A stretch of DNA of 64,000 nt from Candidatus Accumulibacter sp. 66-26 (GCA_001897745.1 MKUH01000006.1:286490-350489), one strand, 5' to 3'; counted from the first letter of the stretch, positions 9,221-18,214 are shown. Numbers and translations are program-made. Notes: a model not told the origin generated them from the sequence alone.

Positions 9221-9352
9221 CGCTTTTCCTTTCCCTGCTTGCACGGCGAATCTGCCGTTGGGAACGATAACGGCGCCTGCCGGGGCGCGGTGAGGGCGTT
9301 TCGGGTAAAAGGGGGTAAAAGCGGGTAAGGGCGGCGAACGCCGCCGATTGCG

Positions 9353-10792
9353 CTAGGACGCCGCCTTGCGGACTTTTTCCGCGTGCGGCGTCATGCGGCT
9401 GGCGGCGGCCAGCGCGACGACGAAAACGACGGCCAGCAGCATGAAGCTGTCGGCGTAGGCGCCCGGTCCGACGGCGCCGTAAGCCGTTTCGCGCCATTCG
9501 ACGAAGACCGACGACACGGCGATGCCGAGCACGCCGCCGAGCTGGCGCACGTAGCTGACGACCACCGACGATTGTCCGAGCTGGTGCGCCGTCATGCCGC
9601 GCAGCGCGGCCAGGCTGAGAGCGGGCAGGATCAGCGCCAGTCCGAGGCGGCCGAGCGCGGTGACCCAGATCATCTCGTCGTAGGCGATGCGTCCGCCGAT
9701 CACGGCGAGCAGCAGGAAGGAGAGGCCGAAAACGGCGAGTCCGAGCATCGTCACGCGGTGCGGCGGGTAGCGGTCGGCCATGCGGCCGCCGAGCGGAATC
9801 ACCAGCGCCAGCACGAGGCCGGCGGGCAGCAGGGCGAGGCCGGCGCGCGTCGCGGAGTAGCCGAGGGCGCTCTGCAGGAAGACCGGGATCAGGTAGGTCG
9901 AGGCGTACATCCCGAAACCGTAGGTCAGCGAGACGAGCGTGCCCATCGTGAACGCGCGGTTGGCGAAGAGCGTGGGCGCGATGATCGGCGCCTGCGCGCG
10001 CCGGGCGTGGCGCACGAAGAGGACGAGCGCGAGCGTGGCGAGGCCGAGCAGCGAGAGCGTCCACGGCGACGTCAGCCCGTGCCCGTGCACGCTGGTGATG
10101 CCCTCGATGGCGCAGAGCGTGGCGAGGCCGAGCGTGCCGGCGCCGAACCAGTCGAAGCGCGTGTTCTTCAGCTCGCGCGGGTGCGGCAGCAGGGCCATCC
10201 CGGCGACGCCGGCGATCAGGCAGAAAGGCAGGTTGGCGAGGATGATCGCCTCCCAGCCGAAGCGGTCGAGCAGCATGCCGCCGAGCGTCGGCGCGACGGC
10301 CGGCGCCAGTACGATGCTGAAGCCGAGGATGCCGGAGGCGCGGCCCTGCGATTCGACCGGGAAGAGGCGCATCACGGCGACCGCGCCGAGCGGCTGCAGG
10401 ATGCCGGCGGCGGCGCCCTGTACGATGCGCATGGCGACCAGCCAGGCGAAGTTGGTGGCGAGCGCGCCGAGCGCGCTGCTCGCGGCGAGTACGGCGATGG
10501 CGCCGAGGAAGCAGCGGCGGAAGCCGATGCGGTCGAGCAGCCAGGGCGTCGGCAGCATCGACAGCGTCATCGCCGCCATAAAACCGGTGATGGCCCACTG
10601 CACCTTGTCCTGGCCGAGGCCGAACTGCTGGCCGATGCTCGGGATGGCGACATTCATGCTGCTTGTCGACAGGACGCCGGCGATGCCGCCGAAGGCGACG
10701 GCGAACAGCACCAGCCATTTGTAGCGTGCGCCGTAGCGTTCGCTGAGGCTTTCGAAGCTGTGCTTGTGTGGGAGCGGAGGCGTGTCTGGCAT
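9353..10792 (-). CDS. MFS drug-efflux transporter, DHA2 (EmrB/QacA) type
   Basis: About 479 residues from MPDTPPLPH. The pattern is that of a 14-helix DHA2 exporter: a first helix region with STSSMNVAIPSIGQQFGL, motif A-like LLDRIGFRRCFL, and motif C in helix 5 (GFSIVLAPAVAPTLGGML). A TTG start at 10837 is also open, but it would place the start inside the palindromic operator region. It is divergent from a MarR gene with overlapping palindromes between them, the usual arrangement for a MarR-repressed efflux pump. Confidence 0.87.
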   Translation of the reverse strand: MPDTPPLPHKHSFESLSERYGARYKWLVLFAVAFGGIAGVLSTSSMNVAIPSIGQQFGLGQDKVQWAITGFMAAMTLSMLPTPWLLDRIGFRRCFLGAIAVLAASSALGALATNFAWLVAMRIVQGAAAGILQPLGAVAVMRLFPVESQGRASGILGFSIVLAPAVAPTLGGMLLDRFGWEAIILANLPFCLIAGVAGMALLPHPRELKNTRFDWFGAGTLGLATLCAIEGITSVHGHGLTSPWTLSLLGLATLALVLFVRHARRAQAPIIAPTLFANRAFTMGTLVSLTYGFGMYASTYLIPVFLQSALGYSATRAGLALLPAGLVLALVIPLGGRMADRYPPHRVTMLGLAVFGLSFLLLAVIGGRIAYDEMIWVTALGRLGLALILPALSLAALRGMTAHQLGQSSVVVSYVRQLGGVLGIAVSSVFVEWRETAYGAVGPGAYADSFMLLAVVFVVALAAASRMTPHAEKVRKAAS

Positions 10793-10836
10793 CTGGACAA
10801 AAGCGGCGGGCGGGAAGATGATGGTAAATGTTATCA

Positions 10837-10864
10837 AGCTAATCGTTAGCTAGCTAATTAATTA
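10837..10864. promoter_or_regulatory. Nested palindromes in the MFS/MarR divergent promoter
   Basis: AGCTAA-TCG-TTAGCT (10837-10851), TTAGCTAGCTAA (10846-10857) and TAATTAATTA (10855-10864) overlap in an AT-rich stretch that abuts the MarR start codon. AT-rich inverted repeats of this size are typical MarR-family operators. Confidence 0.7.
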
Positions 10865-10865
10865 A

Positions 10866-11327
10866 ATGAATGACGAAATGAACGACGATCTTCAACGCTA
10901 CGCCACCCTGCTGCACCGCGCCGCCGCGCTGTGGCGGGCGCGGCTCGACGCGCGTCTGCGCCCGTGGGGCATGACGCAGGCGACCTGGCGCACGCTCTGG
11001 CTGTTGCGTAGCGAGGCGAGCGACGTAACTCAGAGCGAACTGGCCGCGCGCCTCGGGGTTGAAACGCCGACCCTGGTCGGCATCATCGACCGGATGGAGG
11101 CCAAGGGGCTGCTGCGGCGCACGCCGGACCGCGAGGACCGGCGGCGGAAGCGCATTGCGATCACCGACGCCGGCCTGCGGCTAGCGCGCGAAATCGAGGG
11201 CGAGGTGGTCGCCGTGCGTGAGGAGATGCTGGGGGATTTCGACGCGGAAGCGCTGCGCGCCGGCATCCGGCAGCTCGAACGCATCGTCGGCAAGGCCGGC
11301 GGGGAGGGCGCGCCGGCAGAGGGTTGA
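10866..11327 (+). CDS. MarR family transcriptional regulator
   Basis: A 153-residue MarR protein with a winged helix at about residues 55-100 (VTQSELAARLGVETPTLVGIIDRMEAKGLLRR) and the wing motif DREDRRRKRIAIT. No Shine-Dalgarno sequence comes before the ATG at 10866, which directly follows the palindromes; a second in-frame ATG lies at 10878. It probably represses the divergent MFS gene and itself. Confidence 0.87.
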   Translation: MNDEMNDDLQRYATLLHRAAALWRARLDARLRPWGMTQATWRTLWLLRSEASDVTQSELAARLGVETPTLVGIIDRMEAKGLLRRTPDREDRRRKRIAITDAGLRLAREIEGEVVAVREEMLGDFDAEALRAGIRQLERIVGKAGGEGAPAEG

Positions 11328-11458
11328 GGCGGTGCCGGGCGCGGGTTTCGCTCCTGCGCCCGGTTTTTCCGTATGCCCGGCCAGCCGTCGCTACCCCTGG
11401 CCGGGGACGGGCTGCGCGATTTGCGGGCACGGGAGCGCTTGCGGCTCCCGCTGGCAGC

Positions 11459-11502
11459 GGGCAGGAACCGTGCAGGAAGCGTGCAGGAAGCGTGCAGGCT
11501 GC
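11459..11502. repeat. Four tandem 11-bp repeats
   Basis: The unit GTGCAGGAAGC occurs twice exactly (11470-11480, 11481-11491), flanked by a degenerate copy on each side (11459-11469 and 11492-11502). It lies between the convergent MarR and tautomerase genes. The rest of 11328-11569 shows nothing recognisable. Confidence 0.75.
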
Positions 11503-11569
11503 GGGTCGGCGATGCTCCTGTCGCGCCAGGTCGGGTGCGGCGGGCAGGCGGCGTGAGCGGCGGGCCGGG

Positions 11570-11773
11570 CTATTTCCCGGCGCGGCGGCGCACGGTCACC
11601 GATTCGCCGCCGATCCCCCAGTTGTCGGTTTCGACCTCGTCGATCACCACCACCGTCGTTTGCGGGTTCTTGTTCAGCACGCGCTGCAGCAGTTCGGTGA
11701 CGCCGGCGATCAGCTCGGCCTTCTGCGCGGCGGTCGCGCCTTCGTTGGTGATCTTGATGTTGACGTAGGGCAT
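11570..11773 (-). CDS. 4-oxalocrotonate tautomerase family protein
   Basis: A 67-residue tautomerase-superfamily protein. Mature Pro1, the general base, follows the initiator Met (MPYVNIKIT), and the rest has the beta-alpha-beta pattern with ITNEGATAAQKAELIAGVT. The length is typical of 4-OT subunits, which form hexamers. It begins 2 bp after the EamA stop and is probably co-transcribed with it. The substrate is unknown. Confidence 0.85.
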   Translation of the reverse strand: MPYVNIKITNEGATAAQKAELIAGVTELLQRVLNKNPQTTVVVIDEVETDNWGIGGESVTVRRRAGK

Positions 11774-11775
11774 GG

Positions 11776-12696
11776 TCAGCTCCGGAGCGGGTTCGTGGCG
11801 GGATTGGGGCGCGACGCGACGTAGGCGCCGAGCGAAACGAAAACGAGGCCGGCGAGCAGCCAGGCGGTCAGCGGCTCGTCGAGCAGCGGCACGGCGAGCA
11901 GGCCGGAGGTGACGGGCACCAGCGCGAGGATTGCCGCCGTGCGCTCGGGGCCGAGGCTGGCGACCGCGCGCAGGAAGAAAATCATGGCCAGGATGGTCGC
12001 GCCGACGCCCTGGTACAGCCCCTGCGTCACGATCATCGAGAGCGGCGCGGCGTCCAGCGCCTTGGGCAGCCATAGCGCGTAGACCGGCAGATAGAGGACG
12101 GCCGAGCCAAGCGCCACGGCGCGCGTCAGCGTCCATGCGGAGAAGCCCCAGCGCTTGGCGAGCACGCTGTAGAGCGCCCAGGTCACCGAGGCGAGGAGGA
12201 GCAGGGCGTCGCCGAGCAGCAGTTCGGGCGACCAGTGCGTGAAATAGGGGATCGCCGCGCAGAGCACGCCGATGGCGATGCCGGCGAGGCCGATGCTGCG
12301 CAGGCGCGTCGGCCGCGTGCCGGCGATCAGCCAGACGATGGCGGTGATCAGGAAGGGCTGCAGGCCGGAGAGCAGGATGCCGCCGTGCGCCGCCGGCGCG
12401 AACTTGAAGGCGCCGTAAACGAACAGGCCGTAGAGCAGGCCGCCGATCAGCGACAGCGCCCACAGCCGGCGGTCGCGCCACTCGCCGCCGGCGAGCAGGC
12501 TGCCGGCGAGCGGCAGGAGGATCAGCGAGGCGGTGATCAGGCGCAGCGCGAAGACGTCGTAGGGCGTCAGCGCGCTCTTGCCGCCGAGGCGCGAGACGAG
12601 CACGAAGCCCGTCCAGATGCACAGCGTGGCGCCGGCCGCGAGATAGCCCTTGAGGTGTTCCGCGCGTTGTTCCTGTTTTTCCTGGACTGCTTGCAC
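11776..12696 (-). CDS. EamA/DMT family transporter
   Basis: A 306-residue inner-membrane protein with about ten hydrophobic helices in two EamA repeats. The second repeat includes GLYQGVGATILAMIFFLRAVASLGPERTAAILALVPVTSGLLAVPLLDEPLTAWLLAG, a typical DMT ending. It is probably a metabolite or amino-acid exporter. It is divergent from a LysR gene, which is likely its regulator, and is followed by the tautomerase. Confidence 0.87.
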   Translation of the reverse strand: MQAVQEKQEQRAEHLKGYLAAGATLCIWTGFVLVSRLGGKSALTPYDVFALRLITASLILLPLAGSLLAGGEWRDRRLWALSLIGGLLYGLFVYGAFKFAPAAHGGILLSGLQPFLITAIVWLIAGTRPTRLRSIGLAGIAIGVLCAAIPYFTHWSPELLLGDALLLLASVTWALYSVLAKRWGFSAWTLTRAVALGSAVLYLPVYALWLPKALDAAPLSMIVTQGLYQGVGATILAMIFFLRAVASLGPERTAAILALVPVTSGLLAVPLLDEPLTAWLLAGLVFVSLGAYVASRPNPATNPLRS

Positions 12697-12749
12697 CGGG
12701 TTTTCTCCGTCGGGCGATGGTTTTTCCGGGAGCTTAGCGTTCGTAGAAA

Positions 12750-12765
12750 ATTCTGTAAAATGAAT
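12750..12765. promoter_or_regulatory. LysR-type dyad between the EamA and LysR genes
   Basis: ATTC-TGTAAAAT-GAAT is a short interrupted dyad 34 bp before the LysR start, inside the only AT-rich stretch of the divergent intergenic region. The position suits a LysR box or the core promoter. Assignment is tentative. Confidence 0.4.
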
Positions 12766-12798
12766 AAATCAGATGCGAACGATCGCCAGGAGAGAACG

Positions 12799-13689
12799 AT
12801 GGACCTCGAGGATCTGCGAATTTTCCGCGCCGTGGTACGCGAGGGCGGCGTCACGCGCGCGGCCCTGCGCCTGCATCGCGTCCAGTCGAACGTGACGACG
12901 CGCATCCGCCAGCTCGAACAGGGGCTCGGCGTCGCGCTCTTCATCCGCGAAGGCAAGCGCATGCTGCTCTCCGCGCCGGGCCGCGTGCTGCTCGACTACG
13001 CCGAGCGCCTGCTCGATCTGGCCGACGAGGCGCGCGCCGCCGTCAGCGAGGGCGTGCCGTGCGGGCGCATGCGCCTGGGGTCGATGGAGAGCACGGCGGC
13101 GGCGCGTCTGCCGCCGGCGCTCGCGTTGTTTCACCGGCGTTATCCGGACGTGCAGCTCGAACTGCGCACCGGTCCGACCGGGCGCCTGCTCGCCGAGGTG
13201 GCCGAGGGCGGGCTCGACTGCGCGCTGGTCAGCGGCCCGGTGCAGGACGCGCGCCTCACCGCGATCCCGGTCTTTCGCGAGGAGCTGGCCGTCGTCGCGC
13301 CGGCCGGGCATCCGCCGATTCGTTCGGCGCGCGACGTGCGGCAGCGGACGCTGCTCACCTTCGAACCGAGCTGCGCCTATCGCCAGCGCCTCGAAGCCTG
13401 GCTGGCGGCCGACGGCGTCGTGCCCGAGCGCGTCGTCGAACTCTCGTCGTATCACGCGATGATCGGCTGCGCGGCCGCCGGCATGGGCATCGCGCTGGCG
13501 CCGCTCAGCCTGCTCGACGCGCACGCCGGCACGGTGTCGGTGCACCGCCTGCCGGCGCGCTTCGCGGAGACCTCGACCGTGCTCGCGACGCGCAGCGGCA
13601 ACGTCGGCCCGGCCGTCGCCGCGCTTGTCGAAGTGCTCGGCATCGACCTACAGGACGCGCCCGAGCGCGCGCTCGGTCAGGCCGCCTGA
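12799..13689 (+). CDS. LysR family transcriptional regulator
   Basis: A 296-residue LysR regulator. The N-terminal helix-turn-helix (MDLEDLRIFRAVVREGGVTRAALRLHRVQSNVTTRI) is followed by a substrate-binding domain from about residue 90. The ATG at 12799 has AGGAGA at the right distance; the long upstream open frame is antisense to the EamA gene and was dropped. The last 13 bases overlap the end of the convergent glycosyltransferase gene. Confidence 0.88.
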   Translation: MDLEDLRIFRAVVREGGVTRAALRLHRVQSNVTTRIRQLEQGLGVALFIREGKRMLLSAPGRVLLDYAERLLDLADEARAAVSEGVPCGRMRLGSMESTAAARLPPALALFHRRYPDVQLELRTGPTGRLLAEVAEGGLDCALVSGPVQDARLTAIPVFREELAVVAPAGHPPIRSARDVRQRTLLTFEPSCAYRQRLEAWLAADGVVPERVVELSSYHAMIGCAAAGMGIALAPLSLLDAHAGTVSVHRLPARFAETSTVLATRSGNVGPAVAALVEVLGIDLQDAPERALGQAA

Positions 13690-15452
13690 GCCGTCCGGCG
13701 GCCGGTTTCGCTCCCGGCCGGGCCGCCGCGGCCAGCCTCTTCCGGCGCGTACAGATGGGCGAGGGCGAGGGCGATCAGCGGCGGGACGGCGAACATGTGC
13801 TGGCGGTCGCCGCTTTCGAATAGCGCGAAAACGGCGACGCCGTAGAGGAAGGGATAGAGCAGCGGCAGCGCCGCTTCCGTCTGCTCCCGCGAGCGGCGCC
13901 GCAGCGCCCGCAGGCCCCGGATCGCCATGCAGCCGAGCGCGATCCAGAAGAACAGGCTGAGCAGCTTCGCCGCCCGGTAGGCGCTTTCCCGGGGCGTGTC
14001 CGGGTCCTGCCGGATTCCCGCGTCGAGCCGGCCGTCGCCGCGCTTGATCGCCCAGTAGGCGCCGTAGGCGTCGCCGCCGAGCAGGAGGATTTCCTTGCGC
14101 ACGGCCAGCGCCAGCGCTGCCAGCGGCTGCTCGCGCAGCCACTGTTTCCCGAGCTCGAAGCCGAGCCGGTTCTGTTCCAGTTCCGGCATGTGGGTGATGG
14201 CGATTTCGCCCTCGGGAATCCAGCTGCCCGACGCCGCCGGATTGTTCGCCCGGTAGAAGACGCTGCCGCCGTTCGTGGCGACGCCGCAGAACTGGCCGGA
14301 AAACACCTCGCAGTTGCGCAGCATCCATGGCGCGACGATCAAGACGGCGCTGAGCAGCGTCGTCGCCAGGATGGCGAGATAGCGTTGCCAGCTCAGGGTT
14401 TTCAGCGCCGCGCGGAACATCGGCGGATAGGCCAGCAGCAGGAGCAGCAGGCCCGGCTGCGCCAGCGCCGCCCAGCCCATCGCCGCGCCGGCCGGCAGGG
14501 CGCGGATGAAGGCGCGCGGCCCGGGGCTGGCGAAGGCGGCGAGCAGCAGCGCCAGACTGGCGGCGACCAGCCCGAGGCAAAGCAGCTCCTTTGCCACGAC
14601 GCCGGCGAGCAGCAGGCGCCCCGGCCAGAGCGTGAAGAGGAGGGCCGCCGGCGCCGCTGCGCGGTGCCCGCAAAGCGTTTGCGCCAGATAGGCGACGGAC
14701 GCGGCGCCGAGCAGGTAGAGAACGCCGTTGGCCGCGGCGATGGCGATCGGCGTCGCGCCGAACAGGCGGACGAAGGGCGCCAGGTAGAGCGGCAGCCCGG
14801 CCGGCCAGAACGCCAGATGGCCGAAGGCGTCTACGTAGCGCCGCCCGTGCGCCAGTTTTTCGGCCAGGTCGAGATAGGCCGCGCCGTCCGCCTGCGGGAT
14901 CGGCGCGCTAAGCGCGGCGACGGCGACGTGCAGCGCGAGCCCGAACAGCAGGACGTGGCGTACGGGCGGGAATTGGAGGGGGCGCGGAAATCCGGCTCCG
15001 GCCCGGACGAAGGCGTCCGGAAGCTTCCAACGCCAGGGGCGGTAGGCGCCGAGCCAGAGCACGCCGACGCCGCCAAGCAGGGTCAAGAGGGCGCCCGCGC
15101 GGCCCCAGCCGGGCAGGGTGACGTTCGCGTAGATCGACAGCACGGGGATGAGGCTCAGGGAAAACAGGGCGCAGGCGTATTCGATCCGCGTCAGCGTCTG
15201 CGCGAGCGCTGTGCACGCCGTCGCGCAAGCGCGTGCGCTCCGCGTTTGCCCGGACAGCGGAGGTGAGGCGGGCGCAGCGTCAGGCGAGTGCGTGGAAGAA
15301 CGGTTTGGCGAGCGCTTCGACGAAGCGTCCGCCGAAATATCCGGTGCGGCGCCCGCTACACGCCTCGCCGCCGGCGCCGCGCCGGCGGCGGTCCGCGCGC
15401 CGCAAACAGCGGCGTCCGCCGGGTGCTGCGGCCGAAGCGGCGATCCCGGCAT
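13677..15452 (-). CDS. Polytopic glycosyltransferase (GT39/ArnT-like), third gene of a Gtr operon
   Basis: A 591-residue protein with about ten hydrophobic segments after a Pro/Ala-rich N-terminus. The periplasmic acidic motif AAYLDLAEKLAHG after the first helix, FWPAGLPLYLAPFVRLFG, and a late PWMLRN turn are typical of the PMT/ArnT superfamily, which uses polyprenyl-linked sugars. It follows gtrB after 13 bp, so it is probably the sugar-specific transferase of the operon. The start at 15452 is uncertain, since the frame stays open upstream into gtrB. Confidence 0.75.
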   Translation of the reverse strand: MPGSPLRPQHPADAAVCGARTAAGAAPAARRVAGAAPDISADASSKRSPNRSSTHSPDAAPASPPLSGQTRSARACATACTALAQTLTRIEYACALFSLSLIPVLSIYANVTLPGWGRAGALLTLLGGVGVLWLGAYRPWRWKLPDAFVRAGAGFPRPLQFPPVRHVLLFGLALHVAVAALSAPIPQADGAAYLDLAEKLAHGRRYVDAFGHLAFWPAGLPLYLAPFVRLFGATPIAIAAANGVLYLLGAASVAYLAQTLCGHRAAAPAALLFTLWPGRLLLAGVVAKELLCLGLVAASLALLLAAFASPGPRAFIRALPAGAAMGWAALAQPGLLLLLLAYPPMFRAALKTLSWQRYLAILATTLLSAVLIVAPWMLRNCEVFSGQFCGVATNGGSVFYRANNPAASGSWIPEGEIAITHMPELEQNRLGFELGKQWLREQPLAALALAVRKEILLLGGDAYGAYWAIKRGDGRLDAGIRQDPDTPRESAYRAAKLLSLFFWIALGCMAIRGLRALRRRSREQTEAALPLLYPFLYGVAVFALFESGDRQHMFAVPPLIALALAHLYAPEEAGRGGPAGSETGRRTAQAA

Positions 15453-15465
15453 CACGCCGCCGGCT

Positions 15466-16539
15466 TCACGAATCGGCCTGCGCCTTCTGCCAGAGCGTCC
15501 CCAGCGCCGGTTTTTCCTGCCGGGCGAGCGACGACGGCAGCACGCGATTGACGAGGTAGAGCGGGCGTCCCTTGACCTCGTTGAAGATGCGTCCGATGTA
15601 TTCGCCGAGGACGCCGACCGAGATGAGCTGGACACCGCCGAGAAAGAGCAGCACGACCATCAGCGACGGATAGCCGCGCACCGGGTCGCCGTGCATCAGC
15701 GTTTTCCAGATGACGAAGGCGGCGTAGAGCAGCGCGAGCAGGGCGACGCCGAGCCCGCAGTAGGTCGCCGCCTTGAGCGGCGCGATGGTGAACGAGGTGA
15801 TGCCTTCGACCGCCAGATTCCACAGCTTCCAGTAGTTCAGCTTGGTTTCGCCCGCGGCGCGGGGATCGCGGCGGTATAGGAAGGGCTTCGAGGGAAAGCC
15901 GATCCACGCGAAAAGTCCCTTCATAAAGCGGTGCTCCTCGCGCAGACGCCTCAGTTCCGCCACCGCGCGCCGCGTCATCAGACGGAAGTCGCCGGTGTCG
16001 CGCGGAATGGCCACGCGGCTGACGCGCTGGATCAGGCGATAGAAGGCCTTGGCCGTTGCCTTCTTGAGCCAGGTCTCGCCGTCGCGCTGGCTGCGCATGC
16101 CGTACACCACGTCGTAGCCTTCGCGCCAGCCTTCGAGCATCTGCGGAATCAGTTCCGGCGGATCCTGCAGGTCGGCGTCGAGGACGACGACGACGTCGCC
16201 CCGCGCGTGGTCGAGTCCCGCCGACAGCGCGATCTCCTTGCCGAAGTTGCGCGACAAATCGACCAGGGTGACGTGGGGGTCGGCGGCCTGCATGGCGTGC
16301 ATCATGGCCAGGGTGCCGTCGCGGCTGCCGTCGTTCACCAGCACGATTTCGTAGGGGGCGCCGATTTCGGCGAGCACCTTGCCGACGCGGCGATGGAATT
16401 CGCCCAGAACCTCCTGTTCGTTGTAGGCCGGCGCGACCACCGAGATGCTCGGGAGCGGCTCTTTGTAGCGCGGACTGAGGGCCGGATTGGTGCAGCGGCC
16501 GGCGCCGAGCGCGTTCAGTGCGTCTTGGGAAATATCCAT
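15466..16539 (-). CDS. gtrB: Bactoprenol glycosyltransferase GtrB-like (GT2)
   Basis: A 357-residue GT2 protein. The N-terminal catalytic domain contains SVVAPAYNEQEVL, VNDGSRDGT, VLDADLQDPPELI with the DxD-type acidic residues, and DTGDFRLMTRR. Two C-terminal membrane helices follow (about residues 235-260 and 275-300), then the GEYIGRIFNEVKGRPLYLV signature of GtrB/DPMS-like enzymes. It moves a sugar from UDP to undecaprenyl phosphate. It overlaps the end of gtrA by 25 bp. Confidence 0.9.
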   Translation of the reverse strand: MDISQDALNALGAGRCTNPALSPRYKEPLPSISVVAPAYNEQEVLGEFHRRVGKVLAEIGAPYEIVLVNDGSRDGTLAMMHAMQAADPHVTLVDLSRNFGKEIALSAGLDHARGDVVVVLDADLQDPPELIPQMLEGWREGYDVVYGMRSQRDGETWLKKATAKAFYRLIQRVSRVAIPRDTGDFRLMTRRAVAELRRLREEHRFMKGLFAWIGFPSKPFLYRRDPRAAGETKLNYWKLWNLAVEGITSFTIAPLKAATYCGLGVALLALLYAAFVIWKTLMHGDPVRGYPSLMVVLLFLGGVQLISVGVLGEYIGRIFNEVKGRPLYLVNRVLPSSLARQEKPALGTLWQKAQADS

Positions 16540-16922
16540 TTTCGGCTCACGATGAAGTTGATTCCGAGGATGAGCAGCGTCGCGACGACTTGCGCGATCA
16601 GATAGTCGCTTCCCAGCCTGACCAGCCCGCCGACGATCGCGCCGTTGAACGCGATGCCCAGCGCGGCCAGCGCGAGGAAGCGGGGCAGCGCTTCACCGTG
16701 CCGGCGCGCGCTGCGGAAGGTGAAGTTGCGGTTCAGGACGTAGTTGACGCCGGCCCCGACGCCGGCGCCGGCCATCGCCGCCCACGCCGCGGCGACGCCG
16801 AATCCGGAGGCCAGGGCGATCAGCGTCGCGTAGTGCGCGAGCGTGCCGACCGCGCCGGCGGAGGTGAAATGGAGGAATTGCCGCCGGAGACTCGTTGCGC
16901 TCATGACGCATGTGCCGTTCAT
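16515..16922 (-). CDS. gtrA: GtrA family flippase-like membrane protein
   Basis: A 135-residue protein with four hydrophobic helices. The GtrA signature is present: FTSAGAVGTLAHYATL, VNYVLNRNFTFRS, and a C-terminal NFIVSRKWIFP. GtrA proteins are thought to flip undecaprenyl-phosphate sugars. The start at 16922 (MNGTCVMS) has a GGAAG element upstream; 16904 is also possible. It is the first gene of gtrA-gtrB-glycosyltransferase. Confidence 0.85.
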   Translation of the reverse strand: MNGTCVMSATSLRRQFLHFTSAGAVGTLAHYATLIALASGFGVAAAWAAMAGAGVGAGVNYVLNRNFTFRSARRHGEALPRFLALAALGIAFNGAIVGGLVRLGSDYLIAQVVATLLILGINFIVSRKWIFPKTH

Positions 16923-17320
16923 GGCGCTTCCGCCGCCGTCGGTTTTGCTCTTTCGATCCGCATGCCGAGTCCTCGTCGCTAGCCGCATTTTTTCCTGCCG
17001 AGGTGTGAGCAACCGGCGTGCCAGCGGGCCGGTGCGCTTGGCAGCCGGAGCAGGCGCCGGTTAGGCGGCGCGCCGGCGTCAATTTCTCCGACTCTGGACT
17101 TTCAGGTAAGGGCGGCCGGAATCCGGTAGCGATGCGCGGAGGGCGGTGTTCGGTGCGCGAAACGGATGCGGCCCCCTATCTCGTCGCGCCTACGGCCGGA
17201 TGAAAAAGGGGGGCGAAGGCGGGCGTGGACGAAAAAAACCCCTGCCCGGACGAACCGGACAGGGGCTGAAGGCGGACGGCGTGGGGCGGTCCGCCGAGGG
17301 TTGATCGCTTGCCGGCGCGC
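16923..17320. other. Intergenic region upstream of gtrA
   Basis: About 400 bp between gtrA and the Tim44-like gene. Apart from the terminator at 17232-17265 no gene or strong motif was seen. The gtrA promoter should lie here. Confidence 0.5.
17232..17265 (-). terminator. Intrinsic terminator of the Tim44-like gene
   Basis: An 11-bp GC-rich stem with one G-U pair (17239-17249 with 17255-17265) and a 5-nt loop is followed on the minus strand by seven T residues. It lies about 55 bp past the stop codon at 17321. Confidence 0.85.
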
Positions 17321-18214
17321 TTACTGCGTCTGCTGGATGCCGGCCAGAACCCAGCCGGTCTTGCCGTCGCGCGGCTTGGTCATGTGCCAGATCTCGTCGA
17401 CCGTTTCGGCGGCGGCGTCTTTCTCTTCACGCATCAGGCCGTTGAAGCGCACGCTGACGATGTAGCGGTTCGCTTCCTCGGCGACGTCGATCACCTGGGC
17501 GTCGAGCGTGACGACGTCGGTCTCCTGCTTCGCGCCGCCGCGTTCGGCGATGCTCATGCGGATTTCGGCGAACATTTCCGGCGTGGTGAATTCGCGGATG
17601 TCCTCGAGGTTGCCGGCGTCGTTGGCGGCCTGCAGGCGGATGAAGCTGACCTTGGCGTTGCGCACGAAACCGTCTGCGTCGAAGTCGGCCGGGACGTGGC
17701 CGGTGCCGGCGGCCGCAGCGGTCGCAGCTGCCGGCGCCGCGGTGCCGCCGGAGGCCGGCAGCGACATTTCGTAGGCGCCGCGGTTCGGCGCGGCACGGTC
17801 GGTGCCGGCGGCCGCGTACTGCAGGCCGCTGGCGCCGGGCTGCTGCGCGGCGGCGCGGCGGCGCATGACGATGCCGATCACCGCCATGACGGCGACGACG
17901 AGCAGGCCGATCATCAGCATCGAGGCGAGTTCCTCGCCGAAGCCGAGGTGCGAGGCCAGCGCGGCGAGGCCGAGGCCGGCGGCGAGGCCGGCCAGCGGGC
18001 CCATCCACGAGCGCTTGGGTTGCGCCTGCGGCGCGGCGGCGGGGGCGGCCTTCGCGGCGCCCGGAGCGGCGGTCGGGGATTGGGCCGGCGGAGTGGCCTG
18101 ACGTTGCATGCCGGTGGATTTGCCGCCGCCGATGCGGCGCGCCGCTTCGGCGTCGGCGGTCACGAGCGTCAGGCCGAGCGCCAGGATGGCGGCGAACAGC
18201 GAGAAGGTTTTCAT
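17321..18214 (-). CDS. Tim44-like domain protein with signal peptide
   Basis: A 297-residue protein. A signal peptide (MKTFSLFAAILALGLTLVTADAEA) is followed by a low-complexity Ala/Pro/Gln linker, two membrane-associated hydrophobic segments (about residues 80-125), and a C-terminal Tim44-like domain from about residue 170 (FIRLQAANDAGNLEDIREFTTPEMFAEI, then ANRYIVSVRFNGLMRE). The start has AGGAGACCCCA before the ATG. The bacterial function of this family is not established. Confidence 0.83.
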   Translation of the reverse strand: MKTFSLFAAILALGLTLVTADAEAARRIGGGKSTGMQRQATPPAQSPTAAPGAAKAAPAAAPQAQPKRSWMGPLAGLAAGLGLAALASHLGFGEELASMLMIGLLVVAVMAVIGIVMRRRAAAQQPGASGLQYAAAGTDRAAPNRGAYEMSLPASGGTAAPAAATAAAAGTGHVPADFDADGFVRNAKVSFIRLQAANDAGNLEDIREFTTPEMFAEIRMSIAERGGAKQETDVVTLDAQVIDVAEEANRYIVSVRFNGLMREEKDAAAETVDEIWHMTKPRDGKTGWVLAGIQQTQ

